From Helicobacter enhydrae (GTDB taxonomy: Bacteria > Campylobacterota > Campylobacteria > Campylobacterales > Helicobacteraceae), in contig NZ_CP016503.1 in assembly GCF_001693335.1 (NCBI RefSeq), positions 744,001 to 808,000 on the forward strand: a DNA stretch of 64,000 bases, given 5' to 3'. How positions within the stretch are numbered: the stretch's first letter is position 1; every line of letters begins with the position of its first letter. The position numbers and the translations under genes are program-made. A model generated the notes under the pieces. That model was not told the DNA's origin. It ran no database searches and saw only the letters and a program-made list of their open reading frames with translations. Positions 17,575 to 24,580 of the stretch are shown in pieces.

Positions 17575-18146
17575 ATCTTTATCCGACCCTGAAACGCCCT
17601 CATCAAAGAGAGATGATCGATATGATCCAAAGCGATTCCTGTAGGAATCCCCTGTGCGATTTTGCTAAAAGAGAGCTGACAAGCACTCAAACGATCCTCC
17701 ACAAACAGCATCAAAGCGTCATTAGAAAGTGAGGGTGGGAAGCTAAAAATCACTTCACAAATCCCACAATCTTGAATCCGCCTCTGAAGCTTCTCAAAAT
17801 CCACTTCATCTAGATTTTCCAAAACAAAATATTTGCCCTTAAAAAACCCCACACTCTCCACTATCCCAATATCTCTAGCGTGTTGCACGATACACAACTC
17901 CCCATTATCACGCTCTGTGTCTATACAGATTCCGCATTCTTCGTTTTCGCTCAGCCCTTGGCAAGTTTGGCATTTTCTGATGTGATTGGCTGCCCCCATA
18001 ATCGCAGAAGCGATAGACTGGGCGAGCTTTTTGTCCTCGACACTTAGAGTGTAGGCGATTTTTTCTGCTGTCTTTCTGCCAATGGTTGGGATCTGCTCTA
18101 GTGTTTCTACCAAAGTTTGAAAAGTTTCTAATCTATATTTAATCAT
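17571..18146 (-). CDS. recR: Recombination mediator RecR
   Basis: A 191-aa protein that works with RecO/RecF to load RecA on gapped DNA. It has the helix-hairpin-helix start (LEQIPTIGRKTAEKIAY), a four-cysteine zinc finger (C59, C62, C71, C74), and a Toprim domain starting CIVQHARDIGIVES. The usual Toprim Glu/Asp signature is less regular than in E. coli, as is common in this phylum. It is convergent with dusB, and a 2.76-kb region without ordinary genes lies upstream. Confidence 0.93.
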   Translation of the reverse strand: MIKYRLETFQTLVETLEQIPTIGRKTAEKIAYTLSVEDKKLAQSIASAIMGAANHIRKCQTCQGLSENEECGICIDTERDNGELCIVQHARDIGIVESVGFFKGKYFVLENLDEVDFEKLQRRIQDCGICEVIFSFPPSLSNDALMLFVEDRLSACQLSFSKIAQGIPTGIALDHIDHLSLMRAFQGRIKI

Positions 18147-18177
18147 TCTTGAATTTTATCACATAAGCAAGTTGGGA

Positions 18178-18200
18178 GATGCACTTTGTCGCAGTGCATC
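18178..18200. repeat. Perfect 8-bp hairpin upstream of recR
   Basis: GATGCACT and AGTGCATC pair around a 7-base loop. It lies 31 bases from the recR start at the edge of the repeat-rich region. Without a T-run on either strand it is not a classic terminator; it may mark the border of the inserted repeats. Confidence 0.35.
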
Positions 18201-18402
18201 GGCTTACTTAAGCAAAGAATCCAATCGCAAAAAAAATGCTGGCAAATGATGTTTTGCAAAATGAGTTTTGTGGCAATGCTTGAAACTTTTGGATTCTGTT
18301 TTTTGGGTTTGGCTTGCGGGAGCTATGTTCTTTTGGTGATTCTAGAATCTTTGGGGTTTATTTTTGAAGTTGCTTTTGCAAAACCACCCTTTATACAATT
18401 CT

Positions 18403-18430
18403 AGAATCTCTTGGGATTCTCTTTTTTGCT
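18403..18430 (+). terminator. AGAATC/GATTCT hairpin with T-run
   Basis: AGAATC (18403-18408) pairs with GATTCT (18415-18420) and is followed by a T-rich tail. It has the shape of a Rho-independent terminator on the plus strand. Related copies lie at 19638 and 19760. Confidence 0.45.
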
Positions 18431-18483
18431 TGGTTTTGCAAAATAACATTTTATAGTTTCTCAAGCTTGGCTTGGTGTTTTTC

Positions 18484-18533
18484 TTAAGGGGATCAAGGGG
18501 AACTTATAGCAGCGTTCCCCTTATCCCCCTTAA
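18484..18533. repeat. G-rich hairpin element, type B, copy 1
   Basis: A 20-base left arm (TTAAGGGG, then ATC, then AAGGGGAAC) pairs with 18514-18533 except for a 3-base internal mismatch; the loop is 10 bases. The same hairpin with flanks recurs 1420 bases downstream. Long G and C runs stand out in this AT-rich genome. Confidence 0.75.
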
Positions 18534-18686
18534 CAACCCCCATAACCCCAGCATTGCATTAGCAAGGCTCGTTCAAGATTACATTGACTTGGAATCCTTT
18601 GAGGTTCTACAAGGTTGGTTTGGTCAGCGGTTTTCATTGCTTTGATGACTTAGTAGGGTTTGTGTGTTTTTGAAGTTTTGGTTTTG

Positions 18687-18692
18687 TATAAT
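18687..18692 (+). promoter_or_regulatory. -10 box of peptide module 1
   Basis: TATAAT in the context TTTTGTATAATCA. Transcription from about 18699 would give a leader of about 43 bases that begins almost at once with a hairpin (AAGGA-CGCT-TCCTT, 18709-18722). The box is identical in the second module. Confidence 0.6.
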
Positions 18693-18741
18693 CACATTTG
18701 TGTTGGAGAAGGACGCTTCCTTGTGAAAGGAGGTGGTGGTG

Positions 18742-18828
18742 ATGGATATATTTATTCTCATCATAAGGCTCTTACTAGCTTTGCTAGAGCTAATGAGAGC
18801 TATCCTTGAGCTAATCGCTCAATTATAA
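18742..18828 (+). CDS. 28-residue hydrophobic TisB-like peptide, copy 1 (candidate type I toxin)
   Basis: An ATG at 18742 follows GAAAGGAGGT (18725-18734), an almost perfect match to the 16S anti-Shine-Dalgarno, with 8 bases of spacing. The product starts MDIFILIIRLLLALLEL and ends LELIAQL. It is one amphipathic helix with charged residues only at D2, R9, E16, R19 and E23. E. coli TisB, recalled from memory, carries polar residues at 5, 12, 19, 22 and 26, the same spacing shifted by 3; 11 of 24 aligned residues are identical and most others conservative. TisB is an inner-membrane toxin controlled by an antisense RNA. The peptide is probably membrane-inserted. It has no resemblance to the AapA toxins of H. 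pylori. Coding status is supported by the ribosome site and conservative changes between copies; toxicity is inference. Confidence 0.72.
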   Translation: MDIFILIIRLLLALLELMRAILELIAQL

Positions 18829-18850
18829 AAACATAACAAGAGGCATTATA
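18822..18850 (-). promoter_or_regulatory. Candidate antisense-RNA promoters of module 1
   Basis: Two TATAAT hexamers lie on the minus strand, at 18845-18850 (reading GAGTATAATGCC) and 18822-18827 (reading TTTTATAATTGA). Transcripts from either would run leftwards across the peptide gene and its ribosome site, the geometry of an antisense RNA antitoxin. No clear -35 was identified. Both hexamers are conserved in module 2. Confidence 0.45.
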
Positions 18851-18953
18851 CTCAATCTAGCTAAAGTTTTGATTGATTCTTCAGCACAGCAAACTATACA
18901 AGGAAGTAAGTCCATAAATGGAGGCTAGATTGGGTGGAGATTCTCCTGCCTCT
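18839..18953 (+). ncRNA. 3' structured region of module 1 transcript
   Basis: AGAGGCA (18839-18845) can pair with TGCCTCT (18947-18953) and CTCAATCTAGC (18851-18861) with 18924-18934, closing a 62-base loop. A small GGAG-ATT-CTCC hairpin lies between the right arms. The same fold is possible in module 2 with different sequence in the small hairpin. It may be the 3' end of the peptide mRNA or a site of RNA-RNA pairing. Confidence 0.45.
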
Positions 18954-19068
18954 CCTTGTAAGTTTATCCCACACCATGCAACTTCACAACAAACAAGAAT
19001 CAAACTCAAATATTGCACTCTATCGTTGGGTTGTCACACAAAAAGCGGGCAGGGGGTTTGGGGGATTT

Positions 19069-19117
19069 TAAGGGGGATAAGGGGGGTGCCTCGCAATAAA
19101 CCCCCTTGTCCCCCTTA
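19069..19117. repeat. G-rich hairpin element, type C, copy 1
   Basis: TAAGGGGGATAAGGGGGGT (19069-19087) pairs with 19100-19117 through about 18 positions with one G-U pair and one bulged G; the loop is 12 bases. A near-identical block (about 19040-19132) recurs at 20268-20360. Its arms resemble those of type B, so B and C are probably variants of one family. Confidence 0.75.
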
Positions 19118-19295
19118 TAGAGAAAAAGCAAAGTGGGAATTGGCGACTAAGAAGTGTGCTTTGGCGAAAGTAATCTCGATAAAAGAATTAGATTACATTG
19201 GAATCCTTTGAGGTTCTACAAGGTTGGTTTGGTCAGCGGTTTTCATTGCTTTGATGACTTAGTAGGGTTTGTGTGTTTTTGAAGTTTTGATTTTG

Positions 19296-19301
19296 TATAA
19301 T
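19296..19301 (+). promoter_or_regulatory. -10 box of peptide module 2
   Basis: TATAAT at the position equivalent to 18687-18692; the surrounding bases differ from copy 1 at only two places. Leader length and hairpin are the same. Confidence 0.6.
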
Positions 19302-19350
19302 CATATTTGTGTTGGAGAAGGACGCTTCCTTGTGAAAGGAGGTGGTGGTG

Positions 19351-19437
19351 ATGGATATATTTATTCTCATCATAAGGCTTCTACTAGCTTTAGCCGAGCT
19401 AGTGAAAGCTTTTCTTGAGCTAATCGCTCAATTATAA
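19351..19437 (+). CDS. 28-residue hydrophobic TisB-like peptide, copy 2 (candidate type I toxin)
   Basis: The paralogue of the peptide at 18742, with the same strong ribosome site and leader. Relative to copy 1 it has four substitutions, all conservative: L15A, M18V, R19K and I21F, plus silent changes at codons 10, 11 and 14. The charge pattern D2, R9, E16, K19, E23 is kept. Retention of length, charge spacing and hydrophobicity despite clustered base changes argues for a selected peptide. Clustering of changes inside the part an antisense RNA would cover suggests the two modules have become separately regulated. No other gene lies within 1 kb on either side except copy 1. Confidence 0.72.
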   Translation: MDIFILIIRLLLALAELVKAFLELIAQL

Positions 19438-19459
19438 AAACATAACAAGAGGCATTATA
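19431..19459 (-). promoter_or_regulatory. Candidate antisense-RNA promoters of module 2
   Basis: The two minus-strand TATAAT hexamers of module 1 are repeated here, at 19454-19459 and 19431-19436, in identical local sequence. An RNA starting there would be complementary to the peptide gene of this copy and mismatched to the other copy. Confidence 0.45.
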
Positions 19460-19567
19460 CTCAATCTAGCCAAAGTTTTGATTGATTCTTCAACACAGCA
19501 AACTATACAAGGAAGAAAGTCCATAAATGGAGGCTAGATTGAGTTTGGGATTATTCCCAATGCCTCT
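19448..19567 (+). ncRNA. 3' structured region of module 2 transcript
   Basis: AGAGGCATT (19448-19456) pairs with AATGCCTCT (19559-19567) and CTCAATCTAGCC (19460-19471) with 19532-19543. Between the right arms lies TTGGGA-TTAT-TCCCAA, which replaces the GGAG/CTCC hairpin of module 1. Preservation of pairing with altered bases suggests that the structure matters. Confidence 0.45.
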
Positions 19568-19637
19568 CTCCCCCTTGTAAATTTTCTTACGCAGTTTTTG
19601 CATTGCTTGTTCCCTCATACTTCTTTTTGGTGTTTCT

Positions 19638-19663
19638 AGAATCTTTTGGATTCTCTTTTTTGA
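19638..19663 (+). terminator. AGAATC/GATTCT hairpin with T-run, second copy
   Basis: AGAATC-TTTTG-GATTCT (19638-19654) followed by CTTTTTTG. It is about 200 bases after peptide gene 2 and could end its transcript. Confidence 0.45.
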
Positions 19664-19759
19664 AGTTTGTTTTGCTAAACCACATTTTCTAATTTTTCAA
19701 GCTTGGCTTGGTGTTTTTCTTGTGAAGTTTGGCTTGGGGAAATGTTTTCTAGTGATTCT

Positions 19760-19785
19760 AGAATCTCTTGGGATTCTTTTTCTTT
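19760..19785 (+). terminator. AGAATC/GATTCT hairpin with T-run, third copy
   Basis: AGAATC (19760-19765) and GATTCT (19772-19777) with a T-rich tail. It belongs to the same family as 18403 and 19638. Confidence 0.4.
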
Positions 19786-19903
19786 GAGTTGCTTTGGGGA
19801 AAGCACGGCTTTTGGTGTTTCAGGCTCGGCTTGAATTCTTTCTTTTCAAGTTGGCTTGAGCAAAGTACCCTTTATACAATTCTAGAATCCCCTAGGATCT
19901 CTC

Positions 19904-19953
19904 TTAAGGGGGTCAAGGGGAACTTATAGCAGCGTTCCCCTTATCCCCCTTAA
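19904..19953. repeat. G-rich hairpin element, type B, copy 2
   Basis: Same as 18484-18533 at offset 1420, with two mismatches in the 20-base stem. Identity continues rightwards through GCATTGCATTAGCAAGGCTC into the left part of repeat A near 20011, where the peptide gene is absent. Confidence 0.75.
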
Positions 19954-20296
19954 CAACCCCCATAACCCCAGCATTGCATTAGCAAGGCTCGTTCAAGATT
20001 ACATTGACTTGGAATCTTTTTTGGTTCTACAAGGTTGGTTTGGGAAGCGGTTTGCATTGCCTTATATGAAATAGTGAGGGTTTTGTGTTTTTTAGAGTTT
20101 TAAAAGATTGCAACAAGAATCTAATGATTAGTAAAGAAATATAAAAATCTAGAATCAAAGTTTTTCAAAAAGATTTCAAAGATTCCAAGAATCTAGAATT
20201 AAACCAAAAAACAAATCTGAAACACCAAAGAATCAAAACAAAATCAAACTAATGTGGGTAACACACAAAAAAGCGGGCAGGGGGTTTGGGGGATTT

Positions 20297-20345
20297 TAAG
20301 GGGGATAAGGGGGGTGCCTCGCAATAAACCCCCTTGTCCCCCTTA
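20297..20345. repeat. G-rich hairpin element, type C, copy 2
   Basis: Same as 19069-19117 at offset 1228, with identical arms and loop. With the type B copy at 19904 it brackets a degenerate repeat-A remnant, mirroring the order B, A, C seen at 18484-19117. Confidence 0.75.
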
Positions 20346-20772
20346 TAGAGAAAAAGCAAAGTTGGATTTGGTGATTAGAAAGTGTGCTTCACTCAATCCA
20401 AGATTCAACAACCAAAAGAATCACCAAAGAATATAGAGCCTCTCAATCCAACTCCAAAAAAAAGAAACTAAGAGATTCTAGAATCCCTCAAAAGTGTGCT
20501 TCTGAAAAAGCAAGAATCAAAAAGAGAGACAGCGAACAGCGTTTTGCAAAACCGCACTTTTGTCAATTCTAGAATCCTTTGGCTTCCACAAGGTTAGTTT
20601 GGTCAGCGGTTTGCCGTGATTGTATGAAATAGTGGGGTTTTGGGTTTTTAGGGTTTTGGCAAAGATTGCAAAGGATTCTAAAAACTCATTTGAGAAACGC
20701 ACCAAAGGCATTGAGACTTGTGCAATGCCAAACACAATCTCCTCTCTTGAATTTTGGGATATTTTTTTGAGA

Positions 20773-20778
20773 TATAAT
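20773..20778 (+). promoter_or_regulatory. -10 box for the Kef-type antiporter gene
   Basis: TATAAT in the context GAGATATAATCTAAAA, 130 bases before the start codon. It is the best hexamer in the gap on the coding strand. Confidence 0.4.
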
Positions 20779-20908
20779 CTAAAATATTTTGAGCACATAT
20801 CCCATCCCACCATTTGTCGCACTTGCAAATATCTTGATATTTTGTGTTGTTTGGATTTGGTGATTTTGGTATAAGTGTGCTTTGGAAAAATACAAATGAA
20901 GGAAGTAA

Positions 20909-22615
20909 ATGGGTTTTGCAATCGGAGTGTTGGCGTTAGGAATCGCAGTTTTGATCAATATCGTTTTCAAAAGGATCGACATCCCTGTCATCATCGGCTA
21001 CATTGTCACAGGGACGATTATTGTGTATGTGTTTGATTTGCACACAATGAGTGAATTGGGGGAACTGAATGAAATCGCAGAATTAGGGATCGTGTTTTTG
21101 ATGTTTATGATTGGGCTAGAGTTTAGCTTCACACGAATCAAATCGATGAAACAAGAGGTTTTGTTTTTTGGGGCGTTGCAAGTGTGCTTGACTTCTGTGC
21201 TGTTTTTTTGCATTTGTTTTTTTGTGTTCAAAATGGGAGCGACGACTTCCTCTGTGATCGCAAGTGCTTTTTCTTTGTCCTCTACAGCGATTGTCCTCAA
21301 GAGCTTTGAGGAGAGCAAAACGATGGGCAGAGAGTATGCCAAAAATGCGTTGGGCATTTTGATTATGCAAGATATTGCAGTGATTCCTATTTTGCTGATG
21401 GTGTCAATGCTTGGGAATCAAGATCAAGAATTTTTGCCAATGGTCTCTCAGACTTTGATTTCTGCGATTGTGGTGCTTTTCATTTTGTTTGTCCCCGGCA
21501 AGTTTATGGCGACGCGTATTTTGAAATTTGCTGCAGACACACAAATGGATGAGATTTTTGTGGGGACAGTGCTTTTTATTGTGTTGGGTGCTTCGCTTTT
21601 GAGTGAGCGTTTTGGTTTTTCTCATTCTTTGGGAGCATTTGTGGCAGGAATGGTGATCTCAAGCTCTAGATACAAATATCAGGTAGAAGCGGATTTGGCA
21701 CATTTCCGTGATATTTTTTTGGGATTGTTTTTTGTCACTGTGGGAATGCAAGTCAATGTGGAATTTTTGATGCAACATTTTTTTATCATCGGGATGTTTT
21801 TGCTCCTTGTGATGTTGCTAAAAATCGGGGTTATTTTTGCGATTTTGAGGGTTTTTAGGCGTAGTGCCAAAATGTCTCTCAAAACCGCTTTGTCTCTTTG
21901 TCAGATTGGGGAGTTTTCTTTTGCTATCTTTTTACTTGCAAGGACGCACAATATCATTTCTTTTGATACCGACAATCCATTGCTGCAGCTTTGTATCCAT
22001 TACAAACTTTTGTCTGAAGATTTTTCTGTAGATTCATTGCAGCAGGTTTTGACTTTGATGGCGATTTTGTCAATGATTGCCACCCCTTTTATTCTGAAAA
22101 ATCTGCGTGCCATCGCAGATGTTTTCTTGCCCAAAAAAATCGCCCAAGAATCTCATCAGGAAGTAGCCGTGCAAATGCCAACAAAGATAGAGGACCACAT
22201 CGTCGTCTGTGGATATGGCAACTTTGGACAAGCCACGGTGGCGTATCTGAAAGAAAACAATGTGAAATATATTGCCATAGATTACAATCTAAGCAAGGTT
22301 GAGCAAGGGATCAGTGCGGGGGACAATGTGATTTTTGGGAATATCGCACAAAAGAGTATCCTAGAGCAACTCAATCTGCAAAAAAGTGTCGCAGTCATCG
22401 TGGCGATCGATCACACAAGCCACTTGCAAAACATCTGTGAAATCATTTTGCAAAAAGCACCAAATTGTCGCGTAATTGCCAAAGTTTCCACAGAATCAGA
22501 AGAATACGATTTGGAGGGCTTGGATCTTGATTTGATCATCAATGAGAAAAAAGAGATTGCCAAAATCCTTGCGTGTCGGGCATTGGAGCTTTGCGATGAC
22601 AAACCCAAAGAATAG
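20909..22615 (+). CDS. Kef-type monovalent cation/proton antiporter with RCK (TrkA-N) domain
   Basis: A 568-aa CPA2-family inner-membrane transporter. Residues 1 to about 400 form about a dozen hydrophobic helices with IPVIIGYIVTGTII, FLMFMIGLEFS, SSTAIVLKS and SLGAFVAGMVIS. From about residue 430 a cytosolic nucleotide-binding domain starts IVVCGYGNFGQATVAYL, as in KefB/KefC and related Na+/H+ or K+/H+ antiporters. It probably exchanges K+ or Na+ for protons under nucleotide control. The ATG at 20909 is 6 bases after GAAGGA. A hairpin shared with dnaJ overlaps its end. Confidence 0.9.
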   Translation: MGFAIGVLALGIAVLINIVFKRIDIPVIIGYIVTGTIIVYVFDLHTMSELGELNEIAELGIVFLMFMIGLEFSFTRIKSMKQEVLFFGALQVCLTSVLFFCICFFVFKMGATTSSVIASAFSLSSTAIVLKSFEESKTMGREYAKNALGILIMQDIAVIPILLMVSMLGNQDQEFLPMVSQTLISAIVVLFILFVPGKFMATRILKFAADTQMDEIFVGTVLFIVLGASLLSERFGFSHSLGAFVAGMVISSSRYKYQVEADLAHFRDIFLGLFFVTVGMQVNVEFLMQHFFIIGMFLLLVMLLKIGVIFAILRVFRRSAKMSLKTALSLCQIGEFSFAIFLLARTHNIISFDTDNPLLQLCIHYKLLSEDFSVDSLQQVLTLMAILSMIATPFILKNLRAIADVFLPKKIAQESHQEVAVQMPTKIEDHIVVCGYGNFGQATVAYLKENNVKYIAIDYNLSKVEQGISAGDNVIFGNIAQKSILEQLNLQKSVAVIVAIDHTSHLQNICEIILQKAPNCRVIAKVSTESEEYDLEGLDLDLIINEKKEIAKILACRALELCDDKPKE

Positions 22616-22625
22616 GCTTGGGTTT
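22601..22625. terminator. Bidirectional terminator between the antiporter gene and dnaJ
   Basis: AAACCCAA (22601-22608) and TTGGGTTT (22618-22625) form a perfect 8-bp stem over the two convergent gene ends. A-tracts and T-tracts at the stem base serve both directions. Confidence 0.6.
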
Positions 22626-23739
22626 ATTTGAACTCTTTGAACCAGTCTTTGACTTTTTGACAGGCTTGTTCTAGCATACTTTTGTGGGGTTGGCTGTGTT
22701 CGCCAAAACTTTGGTGCAGTTTTTCTAGAAGTTCTTTTTGCTCTTTGTTGAGTTTGGTGGGGTAGATGGTTTTGATTTGTGCGATTAGATCGCCATATCC
22801 GCCACCTCTTAGACTTTTGACACCGCAGCCTTTGAAAATGAAAGGCTTGACATCTTTGGAAGCAGAGGGGATTTCAAGCTCTAGCTCTTTGCGAGGAGAG
22901 GGGATTTTGATCGTTGCACCCAAAATGATTGAAGTAAAAAAAACAGGCACTTCGACATAGAGATTTTCTCCATCGCGGATGAAATGCTCATCATCTTTGA
23001 CATACAAACGCACATACAAATCCCCACGACTGCCATTTTTGTCTTGGTTTCCGTGATGTGCGACGCGGATTTGGTTGCCATTATCCACGCCCTCTGGGAT
23101 TTTGATTTCAAAAGTTTCTTGGTGTGCCTCATAGCCATTGCCTTTGCAATCTGGGCATTGTTCTGATACCACTTCACCACTGCCTTGACATTGTGGGCAA
23201 GTCTGTGCAAAAGTCATAAAGCCTTGTCTGATTCCAATCTGCCCATGCCCTTGACATTGTGGGCAGGTGTTTTTTTTGCTTGCACCACTGCCACTGCAAG
23301 TCTTGCAAGCGATTTTGTATGAGAGAGAGATCTCTTTTTTGCACCCAAAAATCGCCTCTTTGAACTCTAGCTCTAGATCGATTGCAAAATCAAGTGCAAA
23401 TTTGAGAGCGTCTCTTTGTCTCCTTGTGCTTTTGCCCCCACCAAAAAAATCGCCAAATATATCTCCAAATATATCTCCAAAGCCCTCAAATCCCCCTGCA
23501 CCTCGTCCTCCACCCTGCAAACCTGCTTTGCCATAAGTATCATAGATCCCGCGTTTTTCTTCATCGCTTAGGACTTCATAGGCTTCATTGATTTTTTTGA
23601 ATTGCTCTTCTGCTTGAGGATTATCGGGGTTGCGATCTGGGTGATACTGCATCGCCTTTCTCCTAAAAGCTTTTTTGATTTGTTCTTGGGAGGCGGTTTT
23701 GCTCAACTCCAATATTTCATAATAGTCAAAATCTTCCAA
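22624..23739 (-). CDS. dnaJ: Chaperone DnaJ (Hsp40)
   Basis: A 371-aa type I J-protein that delivers unfolded clients to DnaK and stimulates its ATPase. The J-domain has H33-P34-D35 (YHPDRNP), then a Gly/Phe-rich linker ([18 protein letters not shown]). Four zinc-binding CxxCxGxG units follow ([32 protein letters not shown]) and the C-terminal substrate domains. The start appears to be TTG: the product reads [10 protein letters not shown], with AAGGG 7 bases upstream. dnaK and grpE are not in the window. Confidence 0.96.
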   Translation of the reverse strand: MEDFDYYEILELSKTASQEQIKKAFRRKAMQYHPDRNPDNPQAEEQFKKINEAYEVLSDEEKRGIYDTYGKAGLQGGGRGAGGFEGFGDIFGDIFGDFFGGGKSTRRQRDALKFALDFAIDLELEFKEAIFGCKKEISLSYKIACKTCSGSGASKKNTCPQCQGHGQIGIRQGFMTFAQTCPQCQGSGEVVSEQCPDCKGNGYEAHQETFEIKIPEGVDNGNQIRVAHHGNQDKNGSRGDLYVRLYVKDDEHFIRDGENLYVEVPVFFTSIILGATIKIPSPRKELELEIPSASKDVKPFIFKGCGVKSLRGGGYGDLIAQIKTIYPTKLNKEQKELLEKLHQSFGEHSQPHKSMLEQACQKVKDWFKEFK

Positions 23740-24200
23740 AGTGATGCCCTTGTGTTAAACTTGTAAAAATTGAAATTCTATCAAACCAAACTCCAAAGTG
23801 TGCAAAAGTCCAATCGGCTTTGATACTTTTTGTCATCGTTTGCTTGGATAATCGTTTGGCAAACCCAATCAAGCATCTCCCTCCCATTTGGGATGATCAA
23901 ATCAAGTTATTTCTAGAATCTTATTGTCAAATGCTGTTTGCCAATGTTTTGGGATTGGTTTGGGGGGGGCGATGCTTTTTGAGGATTCTTGATTTGTTGG
24001 CTGATTTAACGAGCCTTGCAACACACTTCCCAAAGATTGAAACCAAGCCCAAACACCCAAAGTCACGCTTCTGCTACGCCAAACACGCCAACATGGTTTG
24101 CAATCTTTAAGAAATACAAAACATCAAAGATGATAAACTTTGTAACACCAACCATTTGCATAAAAATGAAAATATAGTTCTGTATAAAGCAATTTCAATA
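23740..24200. other. Non-coding gap with an 8-G run
   Basis: No convincing gene is present. A frame of about 96 codons (23820-24110) shows no domain, signal or ribosome site. The gap shares short phrases with the 18-20.9 kb region (for example TTCTAGAATC and TGCCAATG-type words) and has 8 G in a row at 23962-23969. Confidence 0.5.
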
Positions 24201-24542
24201 ATGGGACACTCAATGCAAAGCATAAAATTTCTCAATCAAACAATCAAAATCACAGAAAAAAGAAATGTTTTTTGGACAAGTTTGGGCAAAAAGGCGAGAG
24301 GGGCTGTTTTTGCCCAATTTTATACAAAAGATGATGATGTAGATAGCGTCTATGGCTCTTTGTATCTACTCAATCAACAAAATGTTCTGATTGTCAAAGA
24401 TTATTCTCTTTTTGCCTACAAAAATTTCAGATATTTGAGACGCGATAAGCAAGATGAACTACTCACGCAATGTCTGCAAAACAAAGATGAAAGCTCTATC
24501 GGCAGAAAACTGCTCCAAAAAATCACAGATACCATCTCTTGA
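24201..24542 (+). CDS. Hypothetical protein
   Basis: A 113-aa basic and aromatic protein, not recognised. From the ATG it reads MGHSMQSIKFLNQTIKITEK and contains VFWTSLGKKARGAVFAQFYTKDDD and YSLFAYKNFRYLRRDKQDEL. It has no signal peptide and no membrane segment. The start is uncertain: the frame is open from a TTG at 24156, and another ATG lies at 24213; none has a clear ribosome site. It converges on nuoN with a gap of 38 bases. Amino-acid composition looks protein-like, so it is kept at moderate confidence. Confidence 0.5.
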   Translation: MGHSMQSIKFLNQTIKITEKRNVFWTSLGKKARGAVFAQFYTKDDDVDSVYGSLYLLNQQNVLIVKDYSLFAYKNFRYLRRDKQDELLTQCLQNKDESSIGRKLLQKITDTIS

Positions 24543-24580
24543 TCTATCAATGCCCCACACCACTAGGGCTTTGCGAGAAG

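Larger units (their letters stand above)
18591..18932 (+). repeat. 342-bp direct repeat A, copy 1 (peptide module 1)
   Basis: This copy aligns without gaps to 19200-19541 (offset 609), with about 15 differences counted by eye. It includes a promoter, a leader hairpin, a strong ribosome site, a 28-codon gene and 3' sequence. About 10 of the differences fall within the 87-base coding part. Confidence 0.85.
19200..19541 (+). repeat. 342-bp direct repeat A, copy 2 (peptide module 2)
   Basis: Second full copy of the unit at 18591-18932. The promoter, leader and ribosome site are almost unchanged, while the coding part has about 10 changes, seven of which fall between codons 14 and 21. After 19543 the copies diverge in sequence but keep a similar fold. 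Confidence 0.85.
18147..20908. repeat. Repeat-rich region without ordinary genes, carrying two small peptide genes
   Basis: This 2.76-kb stretch between recR and the Kef-type antiporter contains no ordinary-length gene. It is made of at least three repeat types: a 342-bp unit holding a small peptide gene (two full copies, plus two partial copies of its left part near 20011 and 20569), G-rich hairpins in two variants (two copies each), and short AGAATC-loop-GATTCT hairpins. Phrases such as CAAGCTTGGCTTGGTGTTTTTCTT also recur. Two reading frames of 60-97 codons (near 18918-19211 and 20254-20436) share a block only because both cross the same G-rich hairpin; they are not accepted as genes. Confidence 0.85.

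Noticed and set aside
18918-19211. 97-codon frame on the plus strand
   Set aside because: It crosses peptide-module 3' sequence and a G-rich hairpin. Its only similarity is to another frame crossing the same hairpin (20254-20436), and neither has a ribosome site or domain.
18591-19567. AapA/IsoA type I toxin family of H. pylori
   Set aside because: The organisation is similar, but the peptides lack the basic Lys-rich sequence of AapA and instead match the TisB pattern.
20254-20436. 60-codon frame sharing about 30 residues with 18918-19211
   Set aside because: The shared block is a translation of the type C hairpin repeat, not evidence of a protein family.
18400-20660. Possible CRISPR array
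   Set aside because: Repeats are few, long, unequal in spacing and contain genes and hairpins; there are no uniform spacers or cas genes.
23820-24110. 96-codon frame
   Set aside because: No ribosome site and no recognisable domain; it includes the 8-G run in a gap with repeat-like words.
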